A program made the translations under genes and the position numbers. Shown in pieces: positions 35,419 through 43,145 of a DNA stretch of 64,000 nucleotides. The notes under the pieces were generated by a model. The model did not search any database. It was not told the DNA's origin and was given only the letters and a program-made list of their open reading frames with translations. Origin of the DNA: Anaerobacillus isosaccharinicus (GTDB lineage: Bacteria; Bacillota; Bacilli; Bacillales; Anaerobacillaceae); the NCBI RefSeq assembly GCF_001866075.3, contig NZ_CP063356.1, positions 2,532,164 to 2,596,163 of the forward strand. The letters run 5' to 3'. Within the stretch, counting starts at the first letter, position 1; each line of letters starts with the position of its first letter.

Positions 35419-36513
35419 ATGAATTCGTATTTTTTTACAGGATTTCCTGGTTTTCTTGCAACATCACTAGTAAAAAGAATTATTGAGACAAAAACTGGTA
35501 TTCATCATTTTTACCTTCTTGTTCTACCGCATTTTATTGAAAAAGCGGAGCAAGAAGTAAAAAAAATAGTAGAAGGAACTGATCTTACTACTAGTCATTT
35601 TACAATTATTCCTGGTGACATTACAAAAGTAAATTTAAAGCTTCCAATTAAATTGATTGATCAGCTTGAAGAAGAGCTCACTCATATTTTTCATTTAGCA
35701 GCCATTTATGATTTAGCCGTTCCAAAAGATTTGGCTTATGATGTCAATGTGATTGGTACAAAAATTATGAATGATTGGATTTTGACATTAAAGAACGTAA
35801 AACGATATGTTTATTTCAGCACGGCCTATGTTTCTGGAACTCGTGAAGGGTTAATCTTAGAGAACGACTTAGAGATGAGTCAACAGTTTAAAAATCATTA
35901 CGAGTGGACAAAGTTTGAAGCTGAGAAGCTCGTTCAAAATGTCATGGATCAAGTGCCGTTAACAATTATTCGCCCTGGAATTGTCAAAGGTCATTCGAAA
36001 ACGGGAGAGACGATTAAGTTTGATGGACCGTACTTTATCTTAAACTTTCTCGACAGGCTCAAAAAGATTCCTAGAATACCGTATCTCGGTAAAGGAGAAG
36101 TAGAAGGGAATTTCGTTCCTGTTGATTATGTGATTGATGCCACGGTGTATTTAGGGCATAAAGACGAGGGTGTAGGTAAAACGTATCATTTAACTGATCC
36201 TAATCCATACACAATGCGCGAAGTCTATGAAATGTTGATGAGACAATATTTACAGAAAGAGCCTTTAGGGACAGTGCCCTTAACAGTAGCAAAGTCATTT
36301 CTTTCATTTTCTTTTCTGCGAAAATGGACGAAGGTTGAAAAGGAATCGTTAGACTATTTCCGATTCCAAGCTAAATATGACTGTACACATGCCCAAACTG
36401 ATTTAAAAGACTCTGGAATTTTTTGCCCGGATTTTAAAGAGACACTACCAGCCATGATAGATTTTTATGAAAAGTATAAAGATGATCAAGATAAGCAATT
36501 AAAGATTTTGTAG
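35419..36513 (+). CDS. SDR-family oxidoreductase, fatty-acyl/thioester reductase-like
   Basis: The 364-residue extended SDR has FTGFPGFLATSLVKR for nucleotide binding, the pair STAYVSG and YEWTKFEAEKLV (Tyr-x3-Lys), and GEVEGNFVPVDYVIDA. This matches the NAD_binding_4 group, which includes fatty-acyl-CoA reductases and thioester reductases. ATG at 35419 lies 8 nt after GAGGTGA. The next gene encodes an aldehyde dehydrogenase, so an acyl/aldehyde interconversion is plausible; substrate unknown. Confidence 0.82.
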   Translation: MNSYFFTGFPGFLATSLVKRIIETKTGIHHFYLLVLPHFIEKAEQEVKKIVEGTDLTTSHFTIIPGDITKVNLKLPIKLIDQLEEELTHIFHLAAIYDLAVPKDLAYDVNVIGTKIMNDWILTLKNVKRYVYFSTAYVSGTREGLILENDLEMSQQFKNHYEWTKFEAEKLVQNVMDQVPLTIIRPGIVKGHSKTGETIKFDGPYFILNFLDRLKKIPRIPYLGKGEVEGNFVPVDYVIDATVYLGHKDEGVGKTYHLTDPNPYTMREVYEMLMRQYLQKEPLGTVPLTVAKSFLSFSFLRKWTKVEKESLDYFRFQAKYDCTHAQTDLKDSGIFCPDFKETLPAMIDFYEKYKDDQDKQLKIL

Positions 36514-36525
36514 GGAGGTTTTCCT

Positions 36526-37884
36526 TTGGAAAGCTACAAAGCATTAGTAGAAAAGCAACGAGCTTTTTTTCGTACAGGTAAAACAAAAGAAGTTAAGTTT
36601 CGAATTGAGTCGCTAGAAAAGCTTCGTAAAGCAGTTCGTGATCATGAAGAAGAGCTAATGAAAGCATTATATGTGGATCTACATAAAACAGAATTTGATG
36701 CCTATGCCACTGAAATTGGATTTGTTCTACATGAAATTCGATTTGTTCTAAAAAATTTAAACTCATGGGTTAAGCCTAGGAAAGTAAAGACTCCCATGAC
36801 CCATATCGGTTCGACAAGTATGATTTATCCAGAGCCTTACGGAGTTTCTTTGATAATTGCACCCTGGAATTATCCATTTCAATTGGCGGTGGCGCCTTTA
36901 ATCGGGGCTATTGCTGCAGGAAACTGCTCTATTTTAAAGCCTTCAGAATTAACGCCCTCTACATCAACCTTAATGGCAAAGTTGATTAAGGAAACGTTCC
37001 CTGAAGAATACATCGCTGTTGTGGAAGGTGCAGTCGCTACAAGTCAGGCTCTACTTGCTGAACAATTTGATTACATCTTTTTTACAGGGAGTGTACCTGT
37101 TGGAAAAGTCATTATGGAGGCAGCCGCTAAAAATTTAACACCAGTAACATTAGAGTTAGGAGGAAAGAGTCCTTGTATCGTTGAGAAAACAGCAAATTTA
37201 AAGCTTGCTGCTAAGCGGATAGCTTGGGGCAAATATTTAAATGCCGGACAAACCTGCATAGCGCCCGATTATTTATATATCCAAGAAAATTGTAAAGATG
37301 AATTTCTGATTTTTTTCAAGGAAGCGATTAAAGAGATGTTTGCAGATAGGGAGACCTATACTCGTATTGTAAGCGAAAGGCACTTTATCCGCCTGAGGGA
37401 GTTTTTAAACGATGGTTCTATATATGCGGGTGGACACGCAGATCAAACTAGTTTATGGATCGAGCCGACTGTTCTTACAAATATTACTTGGAATGATTCG
37501 GTGATGGAAGAGGAGATTTTCGGACCTATTTTACCAGTTCTTGAATTTGAAGATTTAGATGAAGTCATCCAACAAATTCAAGAAAAACCAAACCCATTAG
37601 CACTCTATCTGTTTTCAGAAAACCAAGAGGTCCAAGAGAAAATCATTAACAATATCTCCTTTGGTGGTGGCTGTGTTAACGATACGATTTATCATATTAC
37701 TTCACCGTATCTACCATTTGGTGGAGTGGGGAGTAGTGGCGTCGGAGCTTACCACGGAAAAGGTAGTTTTGATACGTTTTCACACGAAAAAAGCATCCTA
37801 AAGCAAACAACGAAATTTGATATTCCCTTCCGCTATCCAAATGTAAAAAACGGATTGAAGAAGATCAAGATGTTTTTGAAATAA
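36526..37884 (+). CDS. Class-3-type aldehyde dehydrogenase
   Basis: The 452-residue protein shows IIAPWNYPFQLAVAPLIGAI, LELGGKSPCIVEKTA with the general base and NAGQTCIAPDY with the catalytic Cys. PFGGVGSSGVGAYHGKGSFDTF near the end is typical of the ALDH3/YwdH group that oxidises medium- and long-chain aldehydes. TTG starts 12 nt behind GGGAGG. It forms an operon with the SDR gene upstream. Confidence 0.93.
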   Translation: MESYKALVEKQRAFFRTGKTKEVKFRIESLEKLRKAVRDHEEELMKALYVDLHKTEFDAYATEIGFVLHEIRFVLKNLNSWVKPRKVKTPMTHIGSTSMIYPEPYGVSLIIAPWNYPFQLAVAPLIGAIAAGNCSILKPSELTPSTSTLMAKLIKETFPEEYIAVVEGAVATSQALLAEQFDYIFFTGSVPVGKVIMEAAAKNLTPVTLELGGKSPCIVEKTANLKLAAKRIAWGKYLNAGQTCIAPDYLYIQENCKDEFLIFFKEAIKEMFADRETYTRIVSERHFIRLREFLNDGSIYAGGHADQTSLWIEPTVLTNITWNDSVMEEEIFGPILPVLEFEDLDEVIQQIQEKPNPLALYLFSENQEVQEKIINNISFGGGCVNDTIYHITSPYLPFGGVGSSGVGAYHGKGSFDTFSHEKSILKQTTKFDIPFRYPNVKNGLKKIKMFLK

Positions 37885-37906
37885 GGATTAAAAGGGGAAA
37901 AACTGA

Positions 37907-38143
37907 ATGTTAAATTCTAATAAAAAGACAGTTCCAACACCAATATTAGCGATTGCTATCGAAGGGGTTGACGCTAACAGAGAATCAATACTGGATGAAA
38001 CCTATCCCCTTACGGCAACGTTATATGCAGTGATGCGGGAAGATGAGCCAGAAGATAGTGCGGCAAGTGAGTTGCTTCGCTGGATGATTAGTGAAGAGGT
38101 AAGTAAGCTACTAGAAAAAGGTGGGCTAATTTCAGTGAATTAA
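37907..38143 (+). CDS. PstS-like C-terminal fragment (78 aa)
   Basis: The sequence ILAIAIEGVDANRESI, TYPLTATLYAVMREDEP and LLRWMISEEVSKLLEKGGL aligns by eye with the last quarter of phosphate-binding PstS-type proteins. No signal peptide or N-terminal lobes are present. AAAAGGGG lies 9 nt before the ATG, and the frame is intact. It is 22 nt after the aldehyde dehydrogenase gene. It is either a relic of a larger gene or a small standalone protein. Confidence 0.6.
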   Translation: MLNSNKKTVPTPILAIAIEGVDANRESILDETYPLTATLYAVMREDEPEDSAASELLRWMISEEVSKLLEKGGLISVN

Positions 38144-38162
38144 GAACTTTAAAAAACGAAAA

Positions 38163-38226
38163 GAGGGTACTCAATTAATAAGAGCTGACATCATTTTATT
38201 TAGTCACCGCTATGATTTGAGTACCC
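38163..38226. repeat. 11-bp inverted repeat after the PstS fragment
   Basis: AGGGTACTCAA and TTGAGTACCCT are separated by about 40 nt. No T-run follows, so a terminator role is uncertain. Confidence 0.5.
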
Positions 38227-38274
38227 TATACATGGGTTACCCTATAGAGAAAATGTCATAAAATAACAATTTTT

Positions 38275-39114
38275 TTATTTGTTTTCTTTTTCTTCAGAAT
38301 AGACAAGAATTCTTAAACCTTTTGATAGTAAGATCATTAACAAGTGAAAAAATAATTCGTACTTTAATTGTAGTTTTGATTTCATAATTTTGAACCTTTT
38401 TAATATCCAATCGAATAAAAGTCTGAGAACTAAAACAGTAAATATATTTAAAGATTTATTTTTGTAGATGGCCCAAGTATTAATTTTAGAGAGAACGATT
38501 GTGTAAAGTGGTACGATGTTGAAATGTTCGCGCCAAGAATGATTGGATCCGATCCCGAATCTCATTTTTCTAAAAATAGCTAAACTATATAATAAGGTAC
38601 TATTTATCACAACTAGGGAATTGAATAATGTTAAGAATTGTACCAATGGGGATCTTTTTTTTAGGTGCTTTCCCCAAAAATCGCTAAGTAAGAAGTAAAA
38701 TGGTAATAAGGTAGCAGTGTAACTTGTTCTCCACCATTTTGTTTTAAAAACCCCAAGTTTGATAAACACTTTTTCGATAATGACAAAATACATAGTGAAC
38801 AACAGTTTTCCTTTTAACCCTAATTTAAAGGTTGTTATAAAAAGTGCGGTTATTGGTACAAAGACGGCTTGGGATAAAAGGGCTCCAATGGTATTATCAA
38901 GAGCTCTAATTTTAAAAAAATTTGGCTTATAAATGTAGGATTGAAATATATTAAAAGCAATGTATTCAAAGAGAAAAGCTTTTGCAATATTAGAAAGTAG
39001 CAAAATAACGAGCTGTTTTCGATCTTTACCTTTATAAAAAGTGTAGAGAAGCATACCAACATGAATAAAGGTCAAAAAAATAAACGGATATTGATTTGCA
39101 TTTCGCTTTTTCAT
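38275..39114 (-). CDS. Hypothetical multi-pass membrane protein (279 aa)
   Basis: Seven or so hydrophobic segments alternate with Lys/Arg-rich loops. The first begins FIFLTFIHVGMLLYTFYKG, and a later one reads TLLPFYFLLSDFWGKHLKK. No enzyme motif is visible. I placed the start at the ATG at 39114, with GGTGAT upstream. It resembles other unannotated Bacillaceae membrane proteins such as the CBO0543 group only in general architecture. Confidence 0.55.
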   Translation of the reverse strand: MKKRNANQYPFIFLTFIHVGMLLYTFYKGKDRKQLVILLLSNIAKAFLFEYIAFNIFQSYIYKPNFFKIRALDNTIGALLSQAVFVPITALFITTFKLGLKGKLLFTMYFVIIEKVFIKLGVFKTKWWRTSYTATLLPFYFLLSDFWGKHLKKRSPLVQFLTLFNSLVVINSTLLYSLAIFRKMRFGIGSNHSWREHFNIVPLYTIVLSKINTWAIYKNKSLNIFTVLVLRLLFDWILKRFKIMKSKLQLKYELFFHLLMILLSKGLRILVYSEEKENK

Positions 39115-39180
39115 GTTGATCACCATCCAATCAAAGATATGGATAGTATTTGGTTTATATTTAAAACTTATTACAAGGAA

Positions 39181-40005
39181 TTACTTTTTTGTTTCAATCC
39201 AGGAAAACATCTTGTTTATTGCATCAATATGGACAGCAAAAGGAAGGTGGTGTTCATATCCCTCGTATAATTGAAGGGAGGATTTCTTTTGATGTGATTT
39301 AAGTTCTTCATACATGTTTAGTCCATGACTGACAGCAACTTGGGAATCTTCTGTCCCATGCATGATCAAAACAGGACACTGGATTTCTCTGGCAAGTTTA
39401 ACTGGTGACCGTTGTTGATAAGCGATTGGCAACTTCCTAGGTGAGCCACCGACGACTCGTTTTAACATTCTACGTAAGTCAATTCTTTCCTCGTATGTAT
39501 CAGTTAAATTAGAGACCCCACCCCAAAGGATAAGTCTATGAGTGTTTGGCATGGTGATTGCCGTTTTTGTTGCATTAATCGAGCCACGCGAAAAGCCCAT
39601 TATTGAAATCTTCTCTTGATCGACAAATGGAATAGTCTCTAGTAAACGAAATGCAGAGTGAACATCTTCACAGTCAGCACCACCAAATTCATCTCGACCT
39701 TCTCCTCCTTCATGTCCACGATAACAAGGAGCAAGCACGATGTAACCTTGATTTGCAAATGCTTCGACCCAACTTGGTTTCACTCTTCCAAAATGCCCGA
39801 TTCCGCCACGACAATAAATAAAGCCTGGTAAATGTACTTTTTTTAGACTAACTCTACATGGCACGATTGACTCGGACACTTTTTCAACAGGTAAGTCACC
39901 AAAAAGTTTTGCAACTTCCTTTTCCGAAATGTCTAAATGATTTGGTAATCCGAGATATCCCTTAACTTTTAGATTGTTGGATAAATATGTAATTTTGAAA
40001 ATCAT
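39181..40005 (-). CDS. Alpha/beta hydrolase (dienelactone hydrolase/peptidase-like)
   Basis: The 274-residue protein shows the oxyanion region YCRGGIGHFGRV, the nucleophile elbow GFSRGS and the acid residue in MHGTEDSQV. The catalytic His is in YEGYEHHLPF. The order matches prolyl-oligopeptidase or BAAT-like esterases acting in the cytoplasm. The start follows AAAGGAG. Substrate is unknown; neighbours give no clue. Confidence 0.87.
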   Translation of the reverse strand: MIFKITYLSNNLKVKGYLGLPNHLDISEKEVAKLFGDLPVEKVSESIVPCRVSLKKVHLPGFIYCRGGIGHFGRVKPSWVEAFANQGYIVLAPCYRGHEGGEGRDEFGGADCEDVHSAFRLLETIPFVDQEKISIMGFSRGSINATKTAITMPNTHRLILWGGVSNLTDTYEERIDLRRMLKRVVGGSPRKLPIAYQQRSPVKLAREIQCPVLIMHGTEDSQVAVSHGLNMYEELKSHQKKSSLQLYEGYEHHLPFAVHIDAINKMFSWIETKK

Positions 40006-40177
40006 CCTAATTTTCTCCTTTAAAATATTCTTCCTATTTTGCTATAAAATAATAGAAAAGTAAAGGAAACGACAACTAAGGAAGACGGAAGTTGATAATG
40101 CTTTTAAGTCCCAATTATTGTTTAGTACTTGTTAAGTTAGCAAAAGATAATGGAAATAAGTGATTAGGAGGAATTAC

Positions 40178-40303
40178 ATGTCAACAGCGATAAAAAAACA
40201 ATTAAAAAGTATATCCGCAACTGAATTTGGGAATTTGATTACCAAAAATCTTGGTAGAAGAATGCATTTTGAGAATGGATCTGCTCTTTTCGAAGAACGT
40301 TAG
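40178..40303 (+). CDS. Small hypothetical protein (41 aa)
   Basis: The frame encodes MSTAIKKQLKSISATEF then a mixed-charge helix ending ENGSALFEER. It has an excellent TTAGGAGGAATTAC ribosome site, and its stop lies 15 nt before the next gene. No family recognised. It is soluble and basic in its first half. Co-transcription with the TM2-like membrane gene is likely. Confidence 0.55.
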   Translation: MSTAIKKQLKSISATEFGNLITKNLGRRMHFENGSALFEER

Positions 40304-40318
40304 TAAGGGGCGTATTTT

Positions 40319-40786
40319 ATGCAAGAGGTAAAATCTAAACTAAATTATGAAGCTTTATTATGGAGCATCGCCCTCCCTGGCTTTGGCCAATTTATTAACA
40401 AGAAGATCGTCAAAGGAATAGTGTTAATTTTTTTCGAAGTCATCATCAATGTGATGAGTAACTTCAATTTAGCCATTGTCGAATCTTTCAATGGTAATAT
40501 TTATCGAGCCATTGAAATTACAAACTATCAATGGTTAATGTTTTATCCTTGTTTTTATATGTATTCTTTATGGGATGCATTTCGCGATTCAAATACGGGG
40601 TTAGATCGCTATCTCTATTTACCGTTTGCTTTTAGCGCATACTTTGTTACAGTTGGTCTTATTTATTCTGCTAGAATAACGATATTTGGCGTGTTAATCG
40701 GACCGGTTTTCTTACCAATGTTATTTGTCATCCCAGGTCTTATCATTGGCTTTACGATCAGGAAAATCGTTACATTTAAATATTAA
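40319..40786 (+). CDS. TM2-like membrane protein (155 aa)
   Basis: The N-terminal hairpin LPGFGQFINKKIVKGIVLIFFE is the TM2/DUF5683-type motif of paired helices. Three more hydrophobic segments follow (for example SAYFVTVGLIYSA and LIGPVFLPMLFVIPGLIIGF). AAGGGG lies 9 nt before the ATG. Function is unknown. Confidence 0.7.
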   Translation: MQEVKSKLNYEALLWSIALPGFGQFINKKIVKGIVLIFFEVIINVMSNFNLAIVESFNGNIYRAIEITNYQWLMFYPCFYMYSLWDAFRDSNTGLDRYLYLPFAFSAYFVTVGLIYSARITIFGVLIGPVFLPMLFVIPGLIIGFTIRKIVTFKY

Positions 40787-41004
40787 TAAAAAAAACGAAT
40801 TTCTGTTTAATTATTTTTGTTTTCTTTAACACATATAATACTAAAAGCATTCTTAACATCCCACTCACCTCACTATATAGAATATGAATTAGAAAGCTTG
40901 GCTAATTCACGTTCTTTTTTTGAGGAAGGATAATCCAATTTTTCTAATGTAAAAAAACAATGTTGCTAAGAGCAATTAATTAAATTTAAATTAATTTTCA
41001 AAAG

Positions 41005-41035
41005 AGCCTCTTGAGATTTTTCAAGAGGCTTTTCT
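41005..41035. terminator. Bidirectional terminator
   Basis: AGCCTCTTGA pairs with TCAAGAGGCT, with T-rich tails on both strands. It separates the TM2-like gene from the convergent ferritin-like gene. Confidence 0.8.
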
Positions 41036-41047
41036 AATTTTCCGTTA

Positions 41048-41470
41048 TCATTGCAAGAGGCTAGTTAAAAACGAGGTGTGCTGCCGATCGTCATCAAGTA
41101 TTTCTTCAATAAGCTGTCGACTTTCACCATCTAAATCGCCTTTGACAATCTCCTCTGACATTTTTATCCCGATGGATTCCCCTTTTAATGCGCCTTGAAT
41201 TAAACCTTCTGTTGTATCAGGGAGATTCAATTGACTAAGGAATCCTTGCATGGATCCAAGGATTCCCTCATCGTCCACGGGTGTGCCGCCTAGATTTTGA
41301 ATTCGCTCAGCAACCAACATCGCATGTTGTTTATGCTCTTGTTGAATTTTTTGAAATTCCCTTTTGATATCGGGGTCTTGAAGCTTTTGGATGTAATGCT
41401 CATACGAATGAATTCCCATGTATTGCCCTTTTAAAAATTCATTAAGTTCTTTTACTATAGTTTCAGCCAT
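41048..41470 (-). CDS. Ferritin-like DUF2383-type protein
   Basis: The 140-residue, all-helical protein has acidic/His metal-ligand pairs: GIHSYEHYIQ, QQEHKQHAMLVAERI and a later DDDRQHTSFL. These are spaced like the di-iron four-helix bundles of the ferritin-like/PA2169 group. No signal peptide. AAGGGGGTG precedes the start on the minus strand. A role in stress or metal handling is a family-level guess. Confidence 0.7.
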   Translation of the reverse strand: MAETIVKELNEFLKGQYMGIHSYEHYIQKLQDPDIKREFQKIQQEHKQHAMLVAERIQNLGGTPVDDEGILGSMQGFLSQLNLPDTTEGLIQGALKGESIGIKMSEEIVKGDLDGESRQLIEEILDDDRQHTSFLTSLLQ

Positions 41471-41510
41471 ACTTTCACCCCCTTTGCATCTATTTTTTGA
41501 TTAAGGAGCG

Positions 41511-41680
41511 CTTACTATCCAATTTCTGAACCATATAAACGGGTAAGGCCATGTTTATTATCCAATTTTTTAACTTTATAAGCGGAAACGCGATGTTTAT
41601 TATCCAAATCACTAAATTTATTAGCCCAAACACCTCGTTTATTATCCAAATCCCAAGGTTAATTAGCGGAAAAATTTTTT
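41511..41680. repeat. Four imperfect tandem repeats, about 42-bp unit
   Basis: The core TTTATTATCCAA (first copy TTACTATCCAA) recurs at about 41511, 41554, 41596 and 41637, spaced 42-43 bp, with interleaved TTATAAGCGGAAACG-like stretches. No gene is visible in the gap 41471-41863 apart from promoter elements near its right end. Confidence 0.65.
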
Positions 41681-41691
41681 CGAAAAACCCC

Positions 41692-41719
41692 TTGCTAAAT
41701 TTTTCAAACTCGATATAAT
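41692..41719 (+). promoter_or_regulatory. Sigma-A-type promoter of the GntR/ABC operon
   Basis: TTGCTA and TATAAT are separated by 16 nt, about 145 nt before the regulator gene. Confidence 0.7.
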
Positions 41720-41767
41720 AAAACTGTACTAGTTAAGATAATACACTTAATACACGTGATACGAACT

Positions 41768-41839
41768 GAGTGTAGAGTTTAAAGTTTAAAGTGAGTGAAA
41801 GTATAGCTTCGAAGCGAAAACCTTCATAACTCTACACTC
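41768..41839 (+). promoter_or_regulatory. Leader inverted repeat before the GntR regulator
   Basis: GAGTGTAGAGTT at 41768-41779 and AACTCTACACTC at 41828-41839 are perfect complements in the transcribed leader. The second arm ends 24 nt before the start codon, near the ribosome site. It may be a structured leader or two operator halves. Confidence 0.5.
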
Positions 41840-41863
41840 TACACTCATGAAAGGAGGACAACA

Positions 41864-42262
41864 ATGTTTCAATTAGACTTACGTAGCAGAGTACCAATTT
41901 ATGAGCAGTTAGTCGAGAAAATGAAGGAACTAATCATTCATGAAGTGTTTCAAAAAGATGAGCAGCTACCTTCCGTAAGAGCACTTGCAGCTGATTTGAC
42001 GATTAACCCAAACACAATTCAAAAGGCGTACCGAGAACTCGAACATCAAGGCTACATTTACTCAATCCCAGGTAAGGGCAAATTTGTCTCGCCGCAAGCA
42101 GATGCAACTAATAATGAAAAGGTGAAGAAGATGAAAAAGGACTTAGTTAAGCTCATTTCTGAAGCTTTATATTTAGGGATCGATAAAGAGGAAATTTTAT
42201 CTTTAATTTCTGTTGCCGAACAGAGTGTAAAGGGAGGTGAAGGCAATGATACAAATTCATAA
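41864..42262 (+). CDS. GntR-family regulator, YtrA subfamily
   Basis: The 132-residue protein has the YtrA winged helix: SRVPIYEQLVEKMKELI, QLPSVRALAADLTINPNTIQ and YIYSIPGKGKFV. A short dimerisation helix follows. YtrA-type repressors control the ABC exporter genes that follow them, as here, where the ATPase start lies within its 3' end. AAAGGAGGA sets the start. A second module of this type begins at 63387. Confidence 0.92.
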   Translation: MFQLDLRSRVPIYEQLVEKMKELIIHEVFQKDEQLPSVRALAADLTINPNTIQKAYRELEHQGYIYSIPGKGKFVSPQADATNNEKVKKMKKDLVKLISEALYLGIDKEEILSLISVAEQSVKGGEGNDTNS

Positions 42263-43145
42263 TATTAGAAAAGAATTTGACGATATTGAGGCAGTAAAAA
42301 ATATGAATTTGACGATCGAAAAAGGTTCGATTTACGGTTTGCTCGGGTCTAATGGTGCCGGAAAAACAACGCTATTAAAAATAATTGGTGGAATTTATAA
42401 ACAGGACTCGGGAGATGTTTTCATAAGCAATGAACCTGTCTTTGAAAATGTACAACTGAAAAGTAGAACGATTGTTTTAACGGATTCCTTATACTTTTTT
42501 CCTCAATCAACAGTTAGACAAATGGCGAATTTCTATCAAAGTGTTTACCCTTTATGGAACGAAGAGCGTTTTTTGCAATTAAACAAGGTGTTCCCGATCA
42601 GTGTGAATAAAAAGATCCACCGGATGTCAAAAGGAATGCAAAGACAAGTAGCTTTCTGGTTATCCTTATCAACAATGCCGGAATTAATGATTTTGGATGA
42701 GCCTTTTGATGGTCTTGACGCAGTTATGAGACAAAAGGTGAAAAACTTACTAATTCAAGACGTTGCAGAGAGAGAGCTCACAATCATCATTTCTTCTCAT
42801 AATTTGCGGGAAGTTGAGGATCTTTGCGATCACATCGGCGTTATGCATCAAGGTGAGATTATTATTCAAAAAGACCTTGATGACTTAAAATCAGATGTTC
42901 ATAAAATTCAAGTCGCATTTAAAGGTGAAGTGCCTGCTACATTTTTAGAGGGAGTAGATGTTCTATATAAAGAGGAACGAGGAAGTGTACGTATGTACAT
43001 CGTCAGAGGACAAGAACGTGAGATTTCTGCTCATGTTTATGGCAATAAACCTGTTCTATTTGACATACTGCCACTAACATTAGAAGAAATTTTCATTTAT
43101 GAAATGAGGGATGTTGGCTATGCAATTGAAAACGTTATTGTTTAA
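42246..43145 (+). CDS. ABC transporter ATP-binding protein
   Basis: The 299-residue ATPase shows Walker A GSNGAGKTT and the Walker B segment LMILDEPFDGLD. The signature region is divergent (RMSKGMQRQVAFWLSL). It is typical of YtrB/BcrA-type exporters. ATG at 42246 lies 8 nt after GGGAGG. It overlaps the regulator by 17 nt and the permease by 26 nt. Cargo is unknown; peptide antibiotics are common for this family. Confidence 0.93.
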   Translation: MIQIHNIRKEFDDIEAVKNMNLTIEKGSIYGLLGSNGAGKTTLLKIIGGIYKQDSGDVFISNEPVFENVQLKSRTIVLTDSLYFFPQSTVRQMANFYQSVYPLWNEERFLQLNKVFPISVNKKIHRMSKGMQRQVAFWLSLSTMPELMILDEPFDGLDAVMRQKVKNLLIQDVAERELTIIISSHNLREVEDLCDHIGVMHQGEIIIQKDLDDLKSDVHKIQVAFKGEVPATFLEGVDVLYKEERGSVRMYIVRGQEREISAHVYGNKPVLFDILPLTLEEIFIYEMRDVGYAIENVIV

